From: Niveibacterium umoris
GTDB lineage: Bacteria; Pseudomonadota; Gammaproteobacteria; Burkholderiales; Rhodocyclaceae
DNA: 64,000 nucleotides
NCBI RefSeq assembly: GCF_014197015.1
Contig: NZ_JACIET010000001.1
Span: 1,922,001 to 1,986,000 of the forward strand
Direction of reading: 5' to 3'
This document shows positions 9,793 through 22,998 of this stretch, piece after piece. The notes below the pieces were generated by a model, which was not told where the DNA came from, made no database searches, and was given only the letters and a program-made list of their open reading frames with translations. Both the position numbers and the translations under genes were made by a program. The first letter of the stretch is position 1. Every line of letters starts with the position of its first letter.

Positions 9793-10821
9793 TCAGGGCA
9801 ATACTGGGATATGGGTCAATCCGGTGGTTTCTTCAAGTCCGAATATCAGATTCATGTTCTGTACCGCCTGCCCTGCCGCGCCCTTCACCAGATTATCTTC
9901 GGCAACCAACACCACGACCGTGTCACCGCCCTGGGGTCGATGCACCGCAATTCGGACAGTGTTCGAAGCGCGCACCGAGCGGGTGTCGGGCGTGCTTCCC
10001 GGGGGCATGACATCGACAAAGGGCTCGCCGGCAAAACGCTCCTCGAAAAGCGCCTGAACATCGACGTCCACAGGTACACGCGCGTACAGCGTGGCAAGAA
10101 TGCCGCGGATCTGCGGCAGCAGGTGCGGCACAAATGTCAGCGAGACCTTGCGCCCGGCAGCCTGTTCAAGGCCTTGGCATATTTCGGGCAGGTGACGATG
10201 ACCCGGGACGCCGTAGGCCTTGAAATTGTCGCTGGCTTCCGCGAACAAAGACCCCACCTCTGCCTTGCGGCCGGCCCCCGAAACGCCCGATGCCGCATTC
10301 GCAATCAGGCAGTCCAGATCCGCCACGCCAGCCTCGACAAGCGGCAAGAACCCGAGCTGGACAGCTGTCGCGTAGCAGCCCGGGTTCGCGATCACGCGCG
10401 CCGATTTGATCGCAGCCCGGTTCATTTCAGGCAGCCCGTATACCGCCTCTTCCAGCAAATCAGGCGCTGTATGCGGAATCTTGTACCACTTGCTGAATTC
10501 GTCCAGGCTCTTGAGGCGGAAGTCGGCCGCCAGATCGATGACCTTTGTTCCGCCCGCCACCAACTCAGGCGACTGGGCCATCGCCACACCATGCGGCGTC
10601 GCAAAAAACACTGCGTCGCAATCACGGAGACCGGCCGACTGAGGATCCTCGAACTTCAGTGCGACGCGCCCCCGCAGGCTCGGGAACATGTCCGCAACCG
10701 GCATTCCTGCTTCAGAGCGCGACGTGATCGTCGCCAGTTCGACACCTGGGTGCTGCGCGAGCAGCCGCAGGAGTTCGACGCCGGTGTAACCGGTACCGCC
10801 AACAATCCCAACCTTGATCAT
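9793..10821 (-). CDS. argC: N-acetyl-gamma-glutamyl-phosphate reductase
   Basis: ArgC reduces N-acetylglutamyl phosphate to the semialdehyde with NADPH, the third step of arginine synthesis. The 342-residue protein has the N-terminal nucleotide-binding [14 protein letters not shown] and the active-site ANPGCYATA with the catalytic Cys149. Length fits the long (type 1) ArgC. The start is ATG at 10821, directly followed by a glycine-rich loop at residues 8-13. It lies downstream of rplS on the same strand and may have its own promoter in the 104-base gap. Confidence 0.96.
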   Translation of the reverse strand: MIKVGIVGGTGYTGVELLRLLAQHPGVELATITSRSEAGMPVADMFPSLRGRVALKFEDPQSAGLRDCDAVFFATPHGVAMAQSPELVAGGTKVIDLAADFRLKSLDEFSKWYKIPHTAPDLLEEAVYGLPEMNRAAIKSARVIANPGCYATAVQLGFLPLVEAGVADLDCLIANAASGVSGAGRKAEVGSLFAEASDNFKAYGVPGHRHLPEICQGLEQAAGRKVSLTFVPHLLPQIRGILATLYARVPVDVDVQALFEERFAGEPFVDVMPPGSTPDTRSVRASNTVRIAVHRPQGGDTVVVLVAEDNLVKGAAGQAVQNMNLIFGLEETTGLTHIPVLP

Positions 10822-10867
10822 GATTTCGACTCCCTGAAACGAGCGGGCATTCTAGAACCCCGGATGT

Positions 10868-10896
10868 GACAACGCCCCGACGAGCGGGGCGTTGTC
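10868..10896 (-). terminator. Stem-loop at the end of the rpsP-rimM-trmD-rplS operon
   Basis: Perfect 12-bp stem GACAACGCCCCG/CGGGGCGTTGTC with a 5-base loop, about 30 bases after the rplS stop. No run of T follows on the minus strand, so termination may be weak or the stem may mainly protect the mRNA 3' end; argC lies just downstream. Confidence 0.55.
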
Positions 10897-10925
10897 CGGC
10901 ACGAAACCTTGGTAAGGCTACCGGT

Positions 10926-11303
10926 TTATTCGGCGGCCTTGGCCGCGCGCGTCGGCAGCTTTTCCTTGATACGTGCGGACTTGCCCGAACGATCGCGGAG
11001 GTAGTACAGCTTGGCACGGCGCACATCACCGCGACGCTTGACTTCAATCGCAGCCACCAGCGGCGAGTACGTCTGGAACGTACGCTCGACACCCTCACCC
11101 GACGAGATCTTGCGAACGATGAAGCTGGAGTTCAGCCCGCGGTTACGCTTGGCGATCACGACGCCTTCGTAAGCCTGCAGACGCTCACGGTTACCTTCCT
11201 TGACCTTGACCTGGACCACAACCGTGTCACCGGGCGCAAAGTCGGGGATCGTCTTACCGAGGCGAGCGATTTCTTCTTGCTCAAGTTGTTGAATCAGATT
11301 CAT
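10926..11303 (-). CDS. rplS: 50S ribosomal protein L19
   Basis: L19 sits at the interface of the 30S and 50S subunits. The 125-residue protein starts [20 protein letters not shown] and has the family core [16 protein letters not shown], followed by [14 protein letters not shown] and the Arg-rich [21 protein letters not shown]. The C terminus is slightly extended with a Lys/Ala-rich tail. It is the last gene of the rpsP-rimM-trmD-rplS operon, 89 bases after trmD, and precedes a stem-loop. Confidence 0.97.
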   Translation of the reverse strand: MNLIQQLEQEEIARLGKTIPDFAPGDTVVVQVKVKEGNRERLQAYEGVVIAKRNRGLNSSFIVRKISSGEGVERTFQTYSPLVAAIEVKRRGDVRRAKLYYLRDRSGKSARIKEKLPTRAAKAAE

Positions 11304-11392
11304 GCGTATCTCCTAACTTCGATCAATGGCACTTGGCCTTCCATGCAGAGCAGGTCGCCACCTGGTACATGACTTTCTTCGTTCCGGAAGTG

Positions 11393-12190
11393 CTAGCACT
11401 TCCCCGCTTGCGGCTCTGCCGCGTTATCCCGCCGGATTTCGTCCAGCAGGATCAATTCTTCCTTGCTCAGGCGCCGCGCCGCAATCAGATCCGGCCGCCT
11501 CGCCAACGTGCGCGCCAACGCCTGCTTCAAACGCCAGCGCCGTATCCGGGCATGATCGCCCGACAGCAGCACGTCGGGAACCGCCTTGCCACACCACACT
11601 TCAGGCCGGGTGTAGTGCGGACAGTCAAGCAGCCCATCAACAAACGAATCTTCGATTGCCGATGCGGAATCGTTAAGCGCGCCAGGCAAATGCCTGATCA
11701 GCGCATCCAGCAACAACATCGCCGGCAACTCACCGCCGGACACCACAAAGTCGCCGATCGAGAGCTCCAGATCAATCTCGCGATCGATCAGACGCTGATC
11801 CACCCCTTCATAACGCCCACACAGCAAGACCAATGCGTCTTCCTGCACCAACTCACTCACCAGGGCCTGATCCAGCCTGCGTCCCTGCGGCGAGAGATAC
11901 ACGACCTTACCGGCCCTGCCAGTCACAGCAGCCTGCGCCGATCGCGCGGCAGCCAGTGCAGCCGCCAACGGATCTCCCAGCATGACCATTCCTGGACCAC
12001 CACCGTAAGGACGATCGTCGACCGTACGATGATTGTCGGTGGCAAAGTCACGCGGATTCCAGCAACTCAGTTGCCAGAGCCGGCGTTCGATCGCACGCCG
12101 CGTAATCCCACTGTCAGTGAGCGCCGAAAACATCTCTGGAAACAGCGTCACGACATCATATCGACGCGTGGCAGCGCCGTCGGCAATCAC
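11393..12190 (-). CDS. trmD: tRNA (guanine-N1)-methyltransferase TrmD
   Basis: TrmD methylates G37 of tRNAs that read CNN and GGG codons, preventing +1 frameshifts. It is a SPOUT-class enzyme with the trefoil knot that binds SAM. Visible family features are [15 protein letters not shown] near the start, YGGGPGMVM, and the knot segment [12 protein letters not shown] with the following [11 protein letters not shown]. The GTG at 12190 overlaps the rimM stop as GTGA and has GGGAAG seven bases upstream, so it is preferred over the TTG at 12205. About 265 residues, normal for the family. Confidence 0.95.
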   Translation of the reverse strand: MIADGAATRRYDVVTLFPEMFSALTDSGITRRAIERRLWQLSCWNPRDFATDNHRTVDDRPYGGGPGMVMLGDPLAAALAAARSAQAAVTGRAGKVVYLSPQGRRLDQALVSELVQEDALVLLCGRYEGVDQRLIDREIDLELSIGDFVVSGGELPAMLLLDALIRHLPGALNDSASAIEDSFVDGLLDCPHYTRPEVWCGKAVPDVLLSGDHARIRRWRLKQALARTLARRPDLIAARRLSKEELILLDEIRRDNAAEPQAGKC

Positions 12191-12693
12191 CAGTCGACTT
12201 CCCAATCCACGCGAATCCGCTTCTCAGCGAGGTCGACGTCCAACACATAGGCCCCCACGAACGGGATCAGTCGCTCGTGGTCACCTTCTACAACCTGAAG
12301 CACGTCGTGAGCACCGGTGCTCAGCAAGCCGCTCACTGTGCCTAGCGGCGTACCCGCGACGTTTTCAACTTTCAAACCAACGAGGTCGGCCCAGTAATAC
12401 TCGTCAAGCCCGGTCTCTGGCAGGGCCTCTCGTGGCGCCCCGATATAGAGCCCCACCAGACCTTCCGACGCCGTCCGGTCCGCGACGCCGACAAAGGCAG
12501 CGACTATCCCTTTGCCGTGCGCCTTGCAACCACGCAACTTGTATGGCTGCCAAGCACTATCGGGTGCATCGGGATCGGCGCAGAGCCACCATTGCGGCAT
12601 GCTGCGCCAAGAGATCGGATCATCGCCGAAGGCGTGAACCTTTACCCATCCCTGAATGCTGTACGGATCCGCGATGCGGCCGAGGACAATCAT
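12187..12693 (-). CDS. rimM: Ribosome maturation factor RimM
   Basis: RimM binds S19 and helps mature the 30S subunit head. The 168-residue protein has the N-terminal RimM beta barrel ([20 protein letters not shown]) and the C-terminal PRC-barrel-like domain ([17 protein letters not shown], then [16 protein letters not shown]). It lies between rpsP and trmD, overlaps trmD by four bases, and starts 25 bases after the rpsP stop. All of this is the standard operon arrangement. Confidence 0.95.
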   Translation of the reverse strand: MIVLGRIADPYSIQGWVKVHAFGDDPISWRSMPQWWLCADPDAPDSAWQPYKLRGCKAHGKGIVAAFVGVADRTASEGLVGLYIGAPREALPETGLDEYYWADLVGLKVENVAGTPLGTVSGLLSTGAHDVLQVVEGDHERLIPFVGAYVLDVDLAEKRIRVDWEVDW

Positions 12694-12718
12694 CGACGAC
12701 CGCCCCCGAAATCAGGAA

Positions 12719-12967
12719 TCAAGCCGAAACCTTGCCGCCCTTGACCAGACGCTCAACGGTCTCGGACAACTGCGCACCGTTCGACTGCCAGTAAGCAAGA
12801 CGCTCGGCATTGATCACGAGCCCCTTTTCGGACTCGCTGGCCATCGGGTTGTAGAAACCGACGCGCTCGATGAAACGGCCGTCGCGGCGGCTACGAGAAT
12901 CGGTGGCAACAATATTGAAGAACGGGCGCTTCTTGGCGCCGCCCCGTGCAAGGCGAATCACGACCAT
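12719..12967 (-). CDS. rpsP: 30S ribosomal protein S16
   Basis: S16 is a small-subunit protein needed for 30S assembly. The 82-residue protein starts [20 protein letters not shown] and contains [16 protein letters not shown], both diagnostic for bS16. It is the first gene of the rpsP-rimM-trmD-rplS operon. The operon promoter must lie in the 185-base divergent gap (12968-13152); no strong -35/-10 pair was picked out by eye. Confidence 0.97.
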   Translation of the reverse strand: MVVIRLARGGAKKRPFFNIVATDSRSRRDGRFIERVGFYNPMASESEKGLVINAERLAYWQSNGAQLSETVERLVKGGKVSA

Positions 12968-13152
12968 GGTGAAATCCTGTCTATGCGGTCTGCAGAAAAG
13001 CTCGCCAAAATACCAGATACAGCGAACAACCGCAACATCCCCGTAACTAAACGCGAGCGCCGAACTGCGGCAAGCTTAGATACACGCAATCGGTCGACGA
13101 ACGAGCACCAATCGCTAATAGAATACGGCCCATTCAACGTTCACGCCGCGCG

Positions 13153-14621
13153 ATGACCACAACCACAGCCGACCCCGGTAGCACTGCAGCGATCCTGGAC
13201 TGGCTTGCTGCGCCGCCATCGTCGGATCTGGCGGATGAAACGATCCAGATTCGCCGGCAACTCGATTCGCTCGCCACGCCTGGCGTAGCTCCGACGCAAT
13301 TCCATCGATGTATTGAACTGTTTTACTCGCGCGCTTTGCGCGCCGGCTCCGAGCTCAAACCGCGCCTGATGGAAGCCGGCCTGCCGTTAGACCGGAACCT
13401 GCACACCACGGCGCGTCAGGTCGTTGAAGCGATGTGTTCCATCGCGAGCGGCTTCCTCCAGGTTACCGGTCATGTGCGCAGTGGCGCCATCAGACCCCAG
13501 GCCCGCCTGATTGAGACCCTCGCCTCGCGCGGTTTGAGGATGCTCAGCGAAGCCTGGGAGCTTGCAGGCCTCTCCGGAGGCATGCATGTCTCGGAACTGT
13601 GGCCGCTGTCGGTATCCCTGATTTCGGCAGCCGGCGACGAAGCGGCAAACCCCGAAGCGGGCGGCGAAAGCGCTCAATTCGCCTTCAAAAGGCTCGTGGC
13701 GCTGGGCACACTGCAGCTTGAGCGCTTTTCGCAGCCAGAAATCAACTGGATCTGCGAATACCTCAACCGGATCGCATCTCTGCTACAGCTTGACTTGAAG
13801 GCGCCGAGCGCACCAGACCACGGCTGGTACTGGATTGCCGCAGTCAGCGAAGACGGCCCGCAGTCAGCGTCACGCCGCGTACCGCCGAGTGGGCAACAAC
13901 TGGTGTTTGCATCTCCGGCAGCCCTTGCCAAGCGGGTCGGCGAACATCTCGCCCGCCTCGAAGCCGGTCAACAGCCGTTCGAGTTGAACCTTCCCCGCGT
14001 GGCGGTCGGCGTGCAGCCGCTGTCGCTATTGCAGCGCCTTCGCAACGAATGGACGCTGCCAGTAAAGCGGGAGCAGCCACGACGCAAAACGCAATACACG
14101 GTTCAGGCCTGCTCCGGCATCAATGCCATCTGGACGATCATGCGCGGCAGCGCGCCACAGGCGGGCGACGTTCAGGAATGGCAGGTGATCAATGAAAGCC
14201 CCGGCGGGTTTGCCATCATGCATGTGGCCGGCGTTGCCGCGGGACTGGCCGCCGGAACCGCGGTTGCGCTGCGCAGGGACGATGAGCAGCCATGGAACGT
14301 CTGCGTCGTGCGCTGGATTCGCAGCGAGAACCCGTCGCAAATCGAGCTCGGCCTGCAGATCGTATCCACCGGCGCGACGCCGGTAACCGTTGGTTTCCGC
14401 GGTGCGCGCGAGCGCCCGAGCAAGATGGTGAAAGCCTTGGTGCTGCCGGCCATGCCCGCGCTGCGGCACCACCCGGCGATTCTGGCCCCGACCGGCACCT
14501 ACACGTCGCGCCGCTTCGCACTGGTATCGGATCTGGATCGTATCTACATCGCCCAAGGGCGCTTGCTCAGCCTGGACATGCAGACCGCCAACATCGAACT
14601 CTTCCAGTTCGAGATCGACCC

Positions 14622-14634
<13 letters not shown>
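13153..14634 (+). CDS. Uncharacterised protein with C-terminal PilZ-like domain
   Basis: A 493-residue soluble protein with no signal peptide or membrane span. The N-terminal 280 or so residues are alpha-helical and I do not recognise them. Near residue 308 there is REQPR, which fits the RxxxR half of a PilZ cyclic-di-GMP site, and about 40 residues later NESPGG, which fits the N-x-S-x-x-G half. After it come VALRRDDEQPWNVCVVRWIR and IELGLQIVS, as in a PilZ barrel. The gene is divergent from rpsP, and its 3' end overlaps the convergent YihY gene by 13 bases. A c-di-GMP effector role is inference. Confidence 0.65.
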
Positions 14635-16830
<2,196 letters not shown>

Positions 16831-16833
16831 ATA

Positions 16834-16860
16834 CGGGCGCCCAAGGCGCCCGTTTCTTCC
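16834..16860 (+). terminator. Terminator after wrbA-DUF2069 (partly shared with leuA)
   Basis: Perfect 8-bp stem CGGGCGCC/GGCGCCCG with a CAA loop (16834-16852), followed by TTTCTT. It is between two convergent transcription units; on the minus strand the following ATTTACTT is a weaker U-run for leuA. Confidence 0.8.
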
Positions 16861-16863
16861 CGG

Positions 16864-18408
16864 TCAAACCGTTTCGGCTTGGGGGTTCAGCTTCTCCGCG
16901 CCGGCCTGCAGCTTGTTCAAAGCATTCAAGTAGGCCTTGGCCGAGGCGACGATAATGTCAGTGTCCGCCCCCTGCCCATTGACGACCCTGGCCCCGTGCG
17001 ACAGGCGAACCGTAACCTCGCCCTGAGCATCGGTCCCCGTTGTGATTGCGTTGACCGAATAGAGCAGCAGCGCAGCGCCGCTCTTGGCGACCGACTCGAT
17101 GGCGCGGAACGCCGCATCCACCGGACCGCTGCCATCCGACTCGGTTTTGACTTCGTGACCATCCACCGACAGCGTCAGCGCAGCGGTAGGCGTCTCGCCC
17201 GTCTCGGAATGGAATCGTGCCGAAACCAGCTTGAAGCGCTCGGATTCCGCTTCCTGCGCTTCGTCCGACATCAGCGCCTGAAGATCCTCGTCAAAGATCT
17301 CGCTCTTCTTGTCGGCCAGTTCCTTGAAGCGCCCAAACGCGTGGTTCAGTTGCTCTTCCGATTCGACAACGATGCCCAGCTCTTCGAGCCGCTTGCGGAA
17401 GGCATTCCGCCCCGAAAGCTTGCCCAAGGTAAGGCGATTGGTGCTCCAGCCCACATCTTCCGGGCGCATGATTTCGTAGGTTTCGCGGTGCTTGAGCACA
17501 CCATCCTGATGGATGCCGGATTCGTGGGAAAAAGCATTCGCCCCGACGATGGCCTTGTTCGGCTGAACCGGATAACCGGTGATCGTCGATACCAGCTTCG
17601 AGCTTGCCACGATCTGCGATGCGTCGATGCCGGTTTCAACTGCGAACACGTCCGGGCGAGTGCGCACTGCCATCACAACTTCTTCAAGAGAAGCGTTGCC
17701 CGCACGCTCCCCCAGACCATTGATCGTGCATTCCACCTGGCGCGCCCCCGCCTGAACCGCAGCAAGCGAATTTGCGACCGCCATGCCCAGGTCGTTGTGA
17801 CAGTGCGTCGACCAGATCACCTTGTCGGCACCCGGCACGCGCTCGATCAGCGTGCGGAATCGCTCGCCCCACAGCGCCGGGACCGCATAGCCAACGGTAT
17901 CCGGAACATTGATGGTCTTGGCGCCCGCCTGGATAACCGCGTCGAAAATCCGGACGAGGAAATCCATCTCGGATCGAACTGCATCTTCGGCCGAGAACTC
18001 AACGTCGTCGGTGTATTGCAGCGCGAGCTTTACCGCGGCAACCGCGGCTTCCACCACCTGGTCAGGCTGCATGCGCAGCTTCTTCTCCATGTGGATCGGG
18101 CTGGTCGCGATGAACGTGTGGATGCGCCCCCGCGCGGCAGGACGGATCGCTTCACCCGCCGCCCGCACATCGCGTTCGTTGGCTCGCGCCAATGAACATA
18201 CGGTCGAATCCTTGATCACTTCGGCGATTGCGCGAATCGCCTCGGCATCGCCCGGACTCGCGGCGGCGAAACCTGCCTCGATCACGTCGACCTTGAGCCG
18301 TTCTAGCTGGCGCGCGATGCGCAGCTTTTCGTCCCGGGTCATCGCAGCGCCGGGACTTTGCTCACCATCTCGCAGCGTGGTATCGAAAATAACCAAACGG
18401 TCCTTCAT
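16864..18408 (-). CDS. leuA: 2-isopropylmalate synthase
   Basis: LeuA condenses acetyl-CoA with 2-ketoisovalerate, the committed step of leucine synthesis. The 514-residue protein has the family start [18 protein letters not shown], the metal site [19 protein letters not shown], and a C-terminal regulatory domain (about 390-500) that in relatives binds leucine. Length fits the form I LeuA. It starts 22 bases after pssA, so it belongs to the same transcript or a closely linked one. Leucine feedback is expected from the family, not shown here. Confidence 0.96.
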   Translation of the reverse strand: MKDRLVIFDTTLRDGEQSPGAAMTRDEKLRIARQLERLKVDVIEAGFAAASPGDAEAIRAIAEVIKDSTVCSLARANERDVRAAGEAIRPAARGRIHTFIATSPIHMEKKLRMQPDQVVEAAVAAVKLALQYTDDVEFSAEDAVRSEMDFLVRIFDAVIQAGAKTINVPDTVGYAVPALWGERFRTLIERVPGADKVIWSTHCHNDLGMAVANSLAAVQAGARQVECTINGLGERAGNASLEEVVMAVRTRPDVFAVETGIDASQIVASSKLVSTITGYPVQPNKAIVGANAFSHESGIHQDGVLKHRETYEIMRPEDVGWSTNRLTLGKLSGRNAFRKRLEELGIVVESEEQLNHAFGRFKELADKKSEIFDEDLQALMSDEAQEAESERFKLVSARFHSETGETPTAALTLSVDGHEVKTESDGSGPVDAAFRAIESVAKSGAALLLYSVNAITTGTDAQGEVTVRLSHGARVVNGQGADTDIIVASAKAYLNALNKLQAGAEKLNPQAETV

Positions 18409-18430
18409 TGCGATCTCTCCAGTGCGGCCA

Positions 18431-19183
18431 TCAGGGCTGGCGGCGAATTGCGCGCCACACCCACATCACGTATCCCGAAAGCGCGTAACTGACAAACAGC
18501 CCGAATAACACGCCTTCGGGGTAACTCGAAACGGCGAGAAATGCCCCTACCATCGCCAACACGACAGCAAATGGCACCGAGCGGCGCAGGTTGATGTCCT
18601 TGCCGCTCCAGAACTTCACGTTGGTCACCATCGTCACGCCGGCAAAAACCGTCGTCACCCATGCGAGCCAGCGAACCTGAGAAGGATCCACCGATTGTCC
18701 GATCATGATCCACACGAATCCTGCGACGAGCGCGGCGGCCGCCGGCGATGGCAGCCCCTGAAAGTAACGTTTGTCGACGACGTCGATGTTGGTATTGAAG
18801 CGTGCAAGACGCAGGGCGGCGCTAGCGCAGTAGGTGAAGGCGGCAACCCAACCGAATTTTCCGAGATCCTTCAGGGCCCATTCGTACATCACCAGCGACG
18901 GCGCCACGCCAAACGACACCATGTCGGAGAGCGAATCATATTCGGCACCGAACTCGCTCTGGGTGTGCGTGAGTCGCGCCACACGGCCATCAAGACCGTC
19001 CAGCACCATCGCGACGAATATCGCAACCGCCGCGGTTTCGAAGCGACCATTCATTGACTGCACGATGGCGTAGAAGCCCGCGAACAGCGCACCTGTAGTG
19101 AACAGGTTGGGGAGAATGTAGATGCCCCTGCGGCGGATCGAAATGCTACGGGGCGGGAGTTTGCTGGGTCGCAGCTCTGTCAT
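18431..19183 (-). CDS. pssA: CDP-diacylglycerol-serine O-phosphatidyltransferase
   Basis: PssA makes phosphatidylserine from CDP-diacylglycerol and serine. The roughly 250-residue protein is the membrane-bound (type II) form, with the CDP-alcohol phosphotransferase signature DGLDGRVAR-x8-GAEYDSLSD and about seven hydrophobic segments. The ATG at 19183 ([13 protein letters not shown]) gives the normal start; an upstream extension to 19261 is not conserved-looking. In many betaproteobacteria a phosphatidylserine decarboxylase gene lies between ilvC and pssA; none is here. Confidence 0.93.
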   Translation of the reverse strand: MTELRPSKLPPRSISIRRRGIYILPNLFTTGALFAGFYAIVQSMNGRFETAAVAIFVAMVLDGLDGRVARLTHTQSEFGAEYDSLSDMVSFGVAPSLVMYEWALKDLGKFGWVAAFTYCASAALRLARFNTNIDVVDKRYFQGLPSPAAAALVAGFVWIMIGQSVDPSQVRWLAWVTTVFAGVTMVTNVKFWSGKDINLRRSVPFAVVLAMVGAFLAVSSYPEGVLFGLFVSYALSGYVMWVWRAIRRQP

Positions 19184-19406
19184 GAGGACCTGCCAAAGGG
19201 GTCGGACGATTCCGGCCAGCGCAGCGCCGTTAGCGCTACAGCTGCCTGAGGATGCTTGCACACGGAGCGGTCACCCACCCGCAAACAGCGGCTCACAAAA
19301 CGTACGCAGGCAACAGATGAGACGGCAATTTTAGCAGAACCGATTCCGCGCAATCTGCAGGTTGGCGCGACCAGGCCTAGTGCGCCTGACGACTCAGTGC
19401 GCCATG

Positions 19407-19430
19407 AAAAACGGCCACCTAAGTGGCCGT
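19407..19430 (-). terminator. Terminator of the ilvI-ilvH-ilvC operon
   Basis: Perfect 8-bp stem ACGGCCAC/GTGGCCGT with a 4-base loop (19411-19430). On the minus strand it is followed by TTTT. It lies about 43 bases after the ilvC stop. The rest of the 289-base gap to pssA (19184-19406) shows no gene and should hold the pssA promoter, though I could not pick one. Confidence 0.85.
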
Positions 19431-19472
19431 CTTCCGTTTTGCTTGGGCGTACGCAGACGCGGCAAGAGATGC

Positions 19473-20498
<1,026 letters not shown>

Positions 20499-20523
20499 TC
20501 AAATATTCTGTGGGTGGGGCAAA

Positions 20524-21015
20524 TCAGATCTTCAGCACGCGATCGCCGCGGCCTACACCGCAGACGCCGGAGCGAACTGTTTCCAGGATCAGATCCTTGT
20601 CAATCGCGCCAACGAAGGAATTGAGCTTGTCCTGTGTGCCGGTAAGCTCGATCACGTAGCTTGATTCGGTGACGTCGACGATGCGACCGCGGAAGATATC
20701 GGCCATACGCTTCATCTCCTCGCGGTCCTTGCCAGTGGCGCGAACCTTGACGAGCATGAGTTCGCGCTCGATGTGCGCGGCTTCCGAAATATCGACCACC
20801 TTGACCACGTCGATCAGCTTGTTCAGCTGCTTGGTGATCTGCTCGATGATGTCGTCGGAGCCGGAGGTCACGATCGTCATGCGCGACAACGACGAATCTT
20901 CCGTCGGCGCTACGGTCAGCGACTCGATGTTGTAGCCGCGCGCCGAAAACAGGCCGGATACACGCGACAGCGCGCCTGACTCGTTTTCGAGCAGCAAAGA
21001 AATGACATGTCTCAT
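20524..21015 (-). CDS. ilvH: Acetolactate synthase small (regulatory) subunit
   Basis: The small subunit activates acetolactate synthase and makes it sensitive to valine. The 163-residue protein has an N-terminal ACT domain, MRHVISLLLENESGALSRVS, with the valine-binding GLFSARGYNIESL, and a second ACT-like domain (about 80-160). The ATG at 21015 matches the family start; the open frame further upstream lies in the intercistronic region. It sits between ilvI and ilvC. Confidence 0.96.
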   Translation of the reverse strand: MRHVISLLLENESGALSRVSGLFSARGYNIESLTVAPTEDSSLSRMTIVTSGSDDIIEQITKQLNKLIDVVKVVDISEAAHIERELMLVKVRATGKDREEMKRMADIFRGRIVDVTESSYVIELTGTQDKLNSFVGAIDKDLILETVRSGVCGVGRGDRVLKI

Positions 21016-21089
21016 AGGCTTGCCTGCTTGTGAGCACACAGCAGAACGGCCACGCCAGGCCCACGGGTGACCTGCCGCCGCCACACCGG

Positions 21090-21136
21090 GCTGGTAAGCC
21101 CGCTGGGCGGATGCCGCCGCGGTTCGGCGGCATCCC
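21090..21136 (-). other. Stable hairpins in the ilvI-ilvH intercistronic gap
   Basis: The 141-base gap between ilvI and ilvH contains a perfect 11-bp stem GGATGCCGCCG/CGGCGGCATCC with a 5-base loop (21110-21136) and, beside it, a smaller GGGCT-GGTA-AGCCC hairpin (about 21090-21103). No T-run follows on the minus strand, so these are not standard terminators. They may stabilise or process the mRNA, or attenuate. Confidence 0.6.
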
Positions 21137-21156
21137 GTTCTTGCAGTACGCGAGTG

Positions 21157-22866
21157 TTACAGATCCTCGGACGACAGGATCATCTCGGTGAGACCCTTGC
21201 CGCCCTGGACCATCGGGAACACGTTTTCGGTCGGGTCCACCTGGAAATCCAGGAAGACCAGATCGTTTTTCCGACTGAAAGCTTCGCGGATCGCGCCTTC
21301 GACATCGCCTGGCTTCTCGACGCGCAGGCCAACATGGCCATAGGCTTCGGCGAGCTTCGCAAAGTCAGGCAGCGAATCCATGTACGACTCGGAATAGCGG
21401 TTGCCGTGGAAGAACTGCTGCCACTGGCGCACCATGCCAAGATACCGGTTGTTGAGACTCAGGACCTTGATCGGCAAGCGATATTGCTTGCAGGTCGACA
21501 ACTCCTGAATGCACATCTGGATCGAGCCCTCACCGGTAATCACCGCAACCGGCGAACCCGGGTGAGCCAGCTGGACGCCCATCGCCGCCGGCAGACCAAA
21601 GCCCATCGTGCCCAGACCGCCAGAATTGACCCAGCGCCGCGGCTTGTCGAACTTGTAGTACTGCGCGGCCCACATCTGGTGCTGACCGACGTCAGACGTC
21701 ACGAAGGCATCGCCCTTGGTGATTTTCCAGAGCGTCTCCACGACGAACTGCGGCTTGATCACCTCTGTGCTGTTCTTGTAGTTCAGGCACTCGCGACGAC
21801 GCCATTCCTCGATCTGCTTCCACCAAGGTTCGATCTGCACGGGGTTCGGCTTGTCGCCTGCCGACTCCAGCATCTTGATCATGTCATCGAGCACGTCGGA
21901 CAGGTTTCCGACGATGGGCACGTCCACCTTGACCCGTTTGGAGATCGAGGACGGATCGATGTCGATGTGGATGATCTTGCGCGGTTCGGATTGGAAGTGC
22001 GCGGGGTTGCCGATCACACGGTCATCGAAACGCGCACCGATCGCCAGCAGGACATCGCAATAATGCATTGCCATGTTGGCTTCGATGGTGCCGTGCATGC
22101 CCAGCATGCCAAGGTTCTGACGATCCGTCGCCGGATAGCCACCCAGACCCATCAAGGTATTGGTGACCGGGAACCCCAACAGACGCGTCAGCTTGGTAAG
22201 CTTTTCGGCCGCATCTGCGAGGACGACCCCGCCACCCGCATAGATCATCGGACGCTTGGCTTCGAGCAACAGCCCCAACGCCTTACGGATCTGACCCTGA
22301 TGTCCCTTTACGATCGGGTTGTAGGAACGCAACGCAACCGTCTTCGGATATTCGTACTCGCATTTGTGGGCCGAGACATCCTTGGGAATGTCGACCAGCA
22401 CCGGGCCGGGACGCCCCGTCTTGGCGAGGAAGAACGCCTTCTTGATGGTTGTGGCAATGTCGCGCACATCCTTGACCAGGAAGTTATGTTTCACACACGG
22501 ACGCGTGATGCCGACCGTGTCCACTTCCTGAAATGCATCCTGCCCGATGGCAGCAGTCGGCACCTGGCCGCTGATGATCACCATCGGAATCGAATCACAA
22601 TAAGCGGTCGCGATACCGGTCACGGCGTTGGTGACGCCCGGACCCGAAGTAACGAGCGCCACGCCCACCTTGTCGGTGGAACGTGCGTAGCCATCCGCAG
22701 CGTGTACGGCGGCCTGCTCATGGCGAACCAGCACGTGACGAACCGTGTCCTGTTTGGACAATTCGTCATAGAGGAAAAGCACGGCGCCGCCGGGATAGCC
22801 GAATACATATTCGACCTTTTCCTCTTGCAGACACCTGATTACAATCTCCGCACCAGTCAAAACCAT
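21157..22866 (-). CDS. ilvI: Acetolactate synthase large (catalytic) subunit
   Basis: This ThDP enzyme joins two pyruvates, or pyruvate and 2-ketobutyrate, as the first common step of branched-chain amino acid synthesis. The 569-residue protein has the N-terminal [14 protein letters not shown] with the catalytic Glu region ([15 protein letters not shown]), a central FAD/Rossmann-like domain, and the ThDP motif [12 protein letters not shown]...NNRYLG. The start ATG at 22866 matches the family; the frame is open 19 more codons upstream. It heads the ilvI-ilvH-ilvC operon and is divergent from the ECF sigma gene. Confidence 0.96.
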   Translation of the reverse strand: MVLTGAEIVIRCLQEEKVEYVFGYPGGAVLFLYDELSKQDTVRHVLVRHEQAAVHAADGYARSTDKVGVALVTSGPGVTNAVTGIATAYCDSIPMVIISGQVPTAAIGQDAFQEVDTVGITRPCVKHNFLVKDVRDIATTIKKAFFLAKTGRPGPVLVDIPKDVSAHKCEYEYPKTVALRSYNPIVKGHQGQIRKALGLLLEAKRPMIYAGGGVVLADAAEKLTKLTRLLGFPVTNTLMGLGGYPATDRQNLGMLGMHGTIEANMAMHYCDVLLAIGARFDDRVIGNPAHFQSEPRKIIHIDIDPSSISKRVKVDVPIVGNLSDVLDDMIKMLESAGDKPNPVQIEPWWKQIEEWRRRECLNYKNSTEVIKPQFVVETLWKITKGDAFVTSDVGQHQMWAAQYYKFDKPRRWVNSGGLGTMGFGLPAAMGVQLAHPGSPVAVITGEGSIQMCIQELSTCKQYRLPIKVLSLNNRYLGMVRQWQQFFHGNRYSESYMDSLPDFAKLAEAYGHVGLRVEKPGDVEGAIREAFSRKNDLVFLDFQVDPTENVFPMVQGGKGLTEMILSSEDL

Positions 22867-22998
22867 TGCAGCACCCAATAAAGACACAAGCCCCTCCGGA
22901 GGGAGGGGGAGGTACATTGTCAACGGTGTGCGATGGATTGGTCAAGGCATCCTCGCTGCGCCACACCATAGGGCGGCGACGGCCACACGAGGTTTCTC
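22867..22998. promoter_or_regulatory. Divergent control region between ilvI and the ECF sigma gene
   Basis: On the minus strand, TTGACC followed 18 bases later by GACAAT is a possible ilvI promoter, giving a leader of about 50 bases. That leader carries CCCCTCC-CTCC-GGAGGGG, a 7-bp stem that would hide a Shine-Dalgarno-like GGAGGGG, while the real ATG has no good ribosome binding site close by. On the plus strand the region ends with GAGG (22989-22992), placed six bases before the CTG at 22999. No leader peptide rich in Ile, Val or Leu codons was seen. Confidence 0.4.

Noticed and set aside
10868-10896. Possible attachment site or mobile repeat at the perfect 12-bp stem
   Set aside because: No recombinase, no tRNA next to it and no second copy seen; better read as the 3' stem of the rplS operon.
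21067-22881. 604-codon plus-strand frame over ilvI
   Set aside because: Antisense shadow of the acetolactate synthase gene; His/Asp/Arg-rich and without a family.
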